Assembly (NCBI GenBank): GCA_016786495.1
Contig: JAEUUJ010000033.1
Span: forward strand, 107,900-171,899
Origin: Cyclobacteriaceae bacterium
GTDB taxonomy: Bacteria; Bacteroidota; Bacteroidia; Cytophagales; Cyclobacteriaceae
Length of the DNA stretch: 64,000 nt
Reading direction: 5' to 3'
Shown: positions 61,995 through 64,000 of the stretch, piece after piece
How positions within the stretch are numbered: the stretch's first letter is position 1
How the letters are laid out: each line of letters opens with the position of its first letter
Notes under the pieces: model-generated
Told to the model about the DNA's origin: nothing
The model's input: the letters and a program-made list of their open reading frames with translations, nothing else
Databases searched by the model: none
Program-made: the position numbers and the translations under genes

Positions 61995-64000
61995 ATGAAT
62001 TTACATCGGGTTTGGCGAGTGTTTTCGGCCTCGCGCATCACAATCATCATCACATTCCTGGCACTGGCCGTTTCCTGCGAACAGCAGGAGATCCGAATTC
62101 TGGTGTTTTCTAAAACCAACGGCTTCCGGCATGAGTCCATTGCCGATGGCAAGCTTGCCCTGATTGAACTGGGTAAGAAGACTGGATTTGTTGTCGATAC
62201 CACGGAGGATGCCTCTGCGTTCACCGAAAAAAATCTGAAACGCTATCGTGCCGTTGTGTTTCTCAATACCACACGCGATGTACTCAATCCTATTCAGCAA
62301 ACCGATTTCAAACGCTTCATCGAAGCCGGAGGCGGTTTTGCAGGGCTTCACGCTGCCGCGGATACCGAATACGAGTGGCCCTGGTATGGCAAACTGGTTG
62401 GGGCGTACTTCAATGGTCATCCGCCCGGCACATCAGAAGCAAAAATCAAACAGGTAAAACAATTTGGCGACAGCTTGCCGAATGAATTCTCCGCAACGGA
62501 TGAATGGTACAATTACAAGAGCATTCAACCCGATCTGGAAGTGGTGTATAACCTCGATGAATCGACTTACACCGGTGGAACCAACGGGACCGATCACCCG
62601 ATTGCCTGGTATCATGCGTTTGAAGGTGGCCGCGCATTTTACACCGGCCTGGGTCATACCCGTGAAGCATATCACAATCCGGTGTTTTTGAAACTCGTAC
62701 TGTCGGGAATTCAATACGCTATTGGAGACCGAGCGCTTGATTACAACAAGGTGAAGTCGCCCCGCATGCCGGAAGAGAACCGGTTCGCGAAAGTTGTGCT
62801 CGACTTCAACCTCGATGAACCTACTGAGATGGCGGTGCTGCCTAACGGTGATATTTTATTTCTCGAACGCAAGGGTGCCGTGAAGTACTACGACCAAAAG
62901 CTTGGTAAAACGGAAGTGATTGCCCGGATTGCGGTTTCGACAAAATATATACCGAATGCCAAAGGCGAGCAGGGGGAAGCGGAAGACGGGTTGCTCGGTT
63001 TAGCGCTTGATCCGAACTTTAAATCAACACGGTGGGTGTACATGTTCTATTCTCCTGCCGGTGATGATCCGAAAAATATTTTGGTGCGCTATACGCTGAA
63101 TGGTAAAACGCTCGATGAGTCATCCAAAAAGGTAATTCTGGAAGTTCCTGTACAGCGCGATGAATGCTGCCACACAGGCGGATCGATTGCTTTTGATGCG
63201 GATGGAAATTTATTCCTGTCGACAGGCGACAATACCTCACCCTTTGCTTCGGATGGATACAGTCCGGCTGACGAACGTCCGGGCCGTTCACCATTTGATG
63301 CACAGAAGTCGTCGGGCAACACGAATGATTTGCGTGGAAAGATCTTGCGCATTCATCCTGAACGTGATGGTTCTTATACGATTCCGAAAGGGAACCTCTT
63401 CCCGGAAGGTGAAGCATTAACACGTCCTGAAATTTACGTGATGGGTAATCGCAATCCGTATCGCATTTCAATCGATCAACGCACCGGGTATTTGTATTGG
63501 GGTGAAGTGGGTCCGGATGCCGGATCGAACGACTCGTTGCGCGGGCCGCGTGGCTACGATGAGTTGAACCAGGCGAAGCAGGCGGGGTATTTTGGCTGGC
63601 CGTATTTTGTCGGGAAGAACTATCCGTACGCGAAGTATGATTTCGCCACGGGTAAAGTCGGGCCGAAGGCAGACCCAAATCAGCCGATTAATGAATCCCC
63701 CAACAACACGGGCAAACGGGAACTTCCTCCTGTGGCTCCGCCCTTCATCTGGTATCCGTATGCAAAGTCAGACGAGTTCCCGATGATGAAAGAAGGCGGT
63801 CGCAATGCGATGGCCGGGCCGGTGTATTACAGTGATGATTTCAAGGGGGTAAGCACTGCGTTCCCGAAATATTTTGATGGCAAGCTGTTGATCTACGACT
63901 GGATGCGGAACTGGATGTTCCTGGTGTCGATGGATAAAAACGGTGCGATCATGGACATCGAGCCTTTCATGCCGAACACGAAGTTCAACAACATCATGGA
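61995..64000 (+). CDS. ThuA-domain/PQQ-type sugar dehydrogenase lipoprotein (runs off the end)
   Basis: An open frame of at least 668 residues without a stop inside the window. The signal peptide ends in LAVSC with the lipobox cysteine at residue 28. Residues 32-250 are a ThuA-like (trehalose utilisation) domain: ILVFSKTNGFRHESI, GGFAGLHAAADTEYEWPWYG and YTGLGHTREAYHNP. From about 265 a PQQ/sorbosone-dehydrogenase-type propeller begins (EMAVLPNGDILFLERKGAV, LLGLALDPNF, CCHTGGSIAFDADGNLFLSTGDN). This domain order is known in Bacteroidota secreted sugar-modifying proteins. A downstream cytochrome domain may lie beyond the window. Confidence 0.9.
   Translation, partial: MNLHRVWRVFSASRITIIITFLALAVSCEQQEIRILVFSKTNGFRHESIADGKLALIELGKKTGFVVDTTEDASAFTEKNLKRYRAVVFLNTTRDVLNPIQQTDFKRFIEAGGGFAGLHAAADTEYEWPWYGKLVGAYFNGHPPGTSEAKIKQVKQFGDSLPNEFSATDEWYNYKSIQPDLEVVYNLDESTYTGGTNGTDHPIAWYHAFEGGRAFYTGLGHTREAYHNPVFLKLVLSGIQYAIGDRALDYNKVKSPRMPEENRFAKVVLDFNLDEPTEMAVLPNGDILFLERKGAVKYYDQKLGKTEVIARIAVSTKYIPNAKGEQGEAEDGLLGLALDPNFKSTRWVYMFYSPAGDDPKNILVRYTLNGKTLDESSKKVILEVPVQRDECCHTGGSIAFDADGNLFLSTGDNTSPFASDGYSPADERPGRSPFDAQKSSGNTNDLRGKILRIHPERDGSYTIPKGNLFPEGEALTRPEIYVMGNRNPYRISIDQRTGYLYWGEVGPDAGSNDSLRGPRGYDELNQAKQAGYFGWPYFVGKNYPYAKYDFATGKVGPKADPNQPINESPNNTGKRELPPVAPPFIWYPYAKSDEFPMMKEGGRNAMAGPVYYSDDFKGVSTAFPKYFDGKLLIYDWMRNWMFLVSMDKNGAIMDIEPFMPNTKFNNIM

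Noticed and set aside
1-64000. CRISPR arrays, rRNA genes, insertion sequences, prophage
   Set aside because: No regularly spaced repeats, no rRNA-like blocks, and no transposase or phage structural genes were found.

Overview
The window looks like a chromosomal segment of a Bacteroidota bacterium, most probably from the order Cytophagales. The evidence is Bacteroidota-type promoters (TTTG, 19-20 bases, TAnnTTTG) at several starts, few recognisable Shine-Dalgarno sequences, an ECF sigma/FecR pair of the Bacteroidota kind, many short lipoproteins and beta-barrels, a type-B three-subunit succinate dehydrogenase, and a DnaE with a proofreading exonuclease fused in front. There is no prophage, transposase, CRISPR array or rRNA. 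Nearly all of it is ordinary chromosome; the accessory flavour is confined to small lipoprotein and regulatory islands.

Layout. 1-6.2 kb: end of hslU, a DUF4421 protein, a SixA-like phosphatase, an LpxL-like acyltransferase, a DUF486 membrane protein, a membrane-anchored dihaem cytochrome c and the ABC-F factor ettA. 6.4-11.4 kb: a DUF2795 protein, ispD, a small membrane protein, queA, a MacB/FtsX-type permease and recA. 11.5-15.6 kb: an outer-membrane barrel overlapping a PF10023 aminopeptidase, then a PhoB/PhoR-like two-component pair. 15.6-19.2 kb: a surface-lipoprotein candidate and an ECF sigma/FecR/STN-domain operon whose last member is not a TonB-dependent transporter. 19.4-25.9 kb: an orphan receiver protein converging on an AddB/AddA-like recombination nuclease. 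26-31.7 kb: a membrane patatin lipase with a coupled small membrane protein, a Tat-type PLP enzyme, and a WYL regulator divergent from two tiny overlapping genes across a clear palindromic operator. 31.7-39.4 kb: DUF1080 and Gfo/Idh/MocA proteins (sugar metabolism), a beta-propeller/amidohydrolase fusion and a secreted CHAT-domain protein. 39.5-43.5 kb: a SMUBP-2-like helicase, a YkgJ-like cysteine-cluster protein, two unrecognised proteins and trxA. 43.6-51.7 kb: dnaE, a 31-35 residue membrane ORF and sdhCAB. 51.8-55.9 kb: a CHRD lipoprotein, two LPP20-like lipoproteins, a DUF3052 protein and a tandem universal stress protein. 56-61.4 kb: asnS, rpoN, a PAP2-like membrane protein, an enoyl-CoA hydratase and a porin-like barrel. 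61.5-64 kb: tRNA-Arg(ACG), a 406-base gap, and a ThuA/sugar-dehydrogenase lipoprotein running off the end.

How the genes work together. Housekeeping genes (replication, recombination, translation, respiration, isoprenoids) alternate with envelope genes. The most system-like regions are the sigma/FecR/STN-barrel operon, the WYL divergon with its operator and micro-genes, the PhoBR-like pair with TTAAC repeats before each gene, and the patatin with its coupled small partner. The clearest single-protein novelty is DnaE: a complete DEDDh exonuclease precedes a PHP domain that has lost several metal ligands. No complete defence island or wholly new system is demonstrable from sequence alone.
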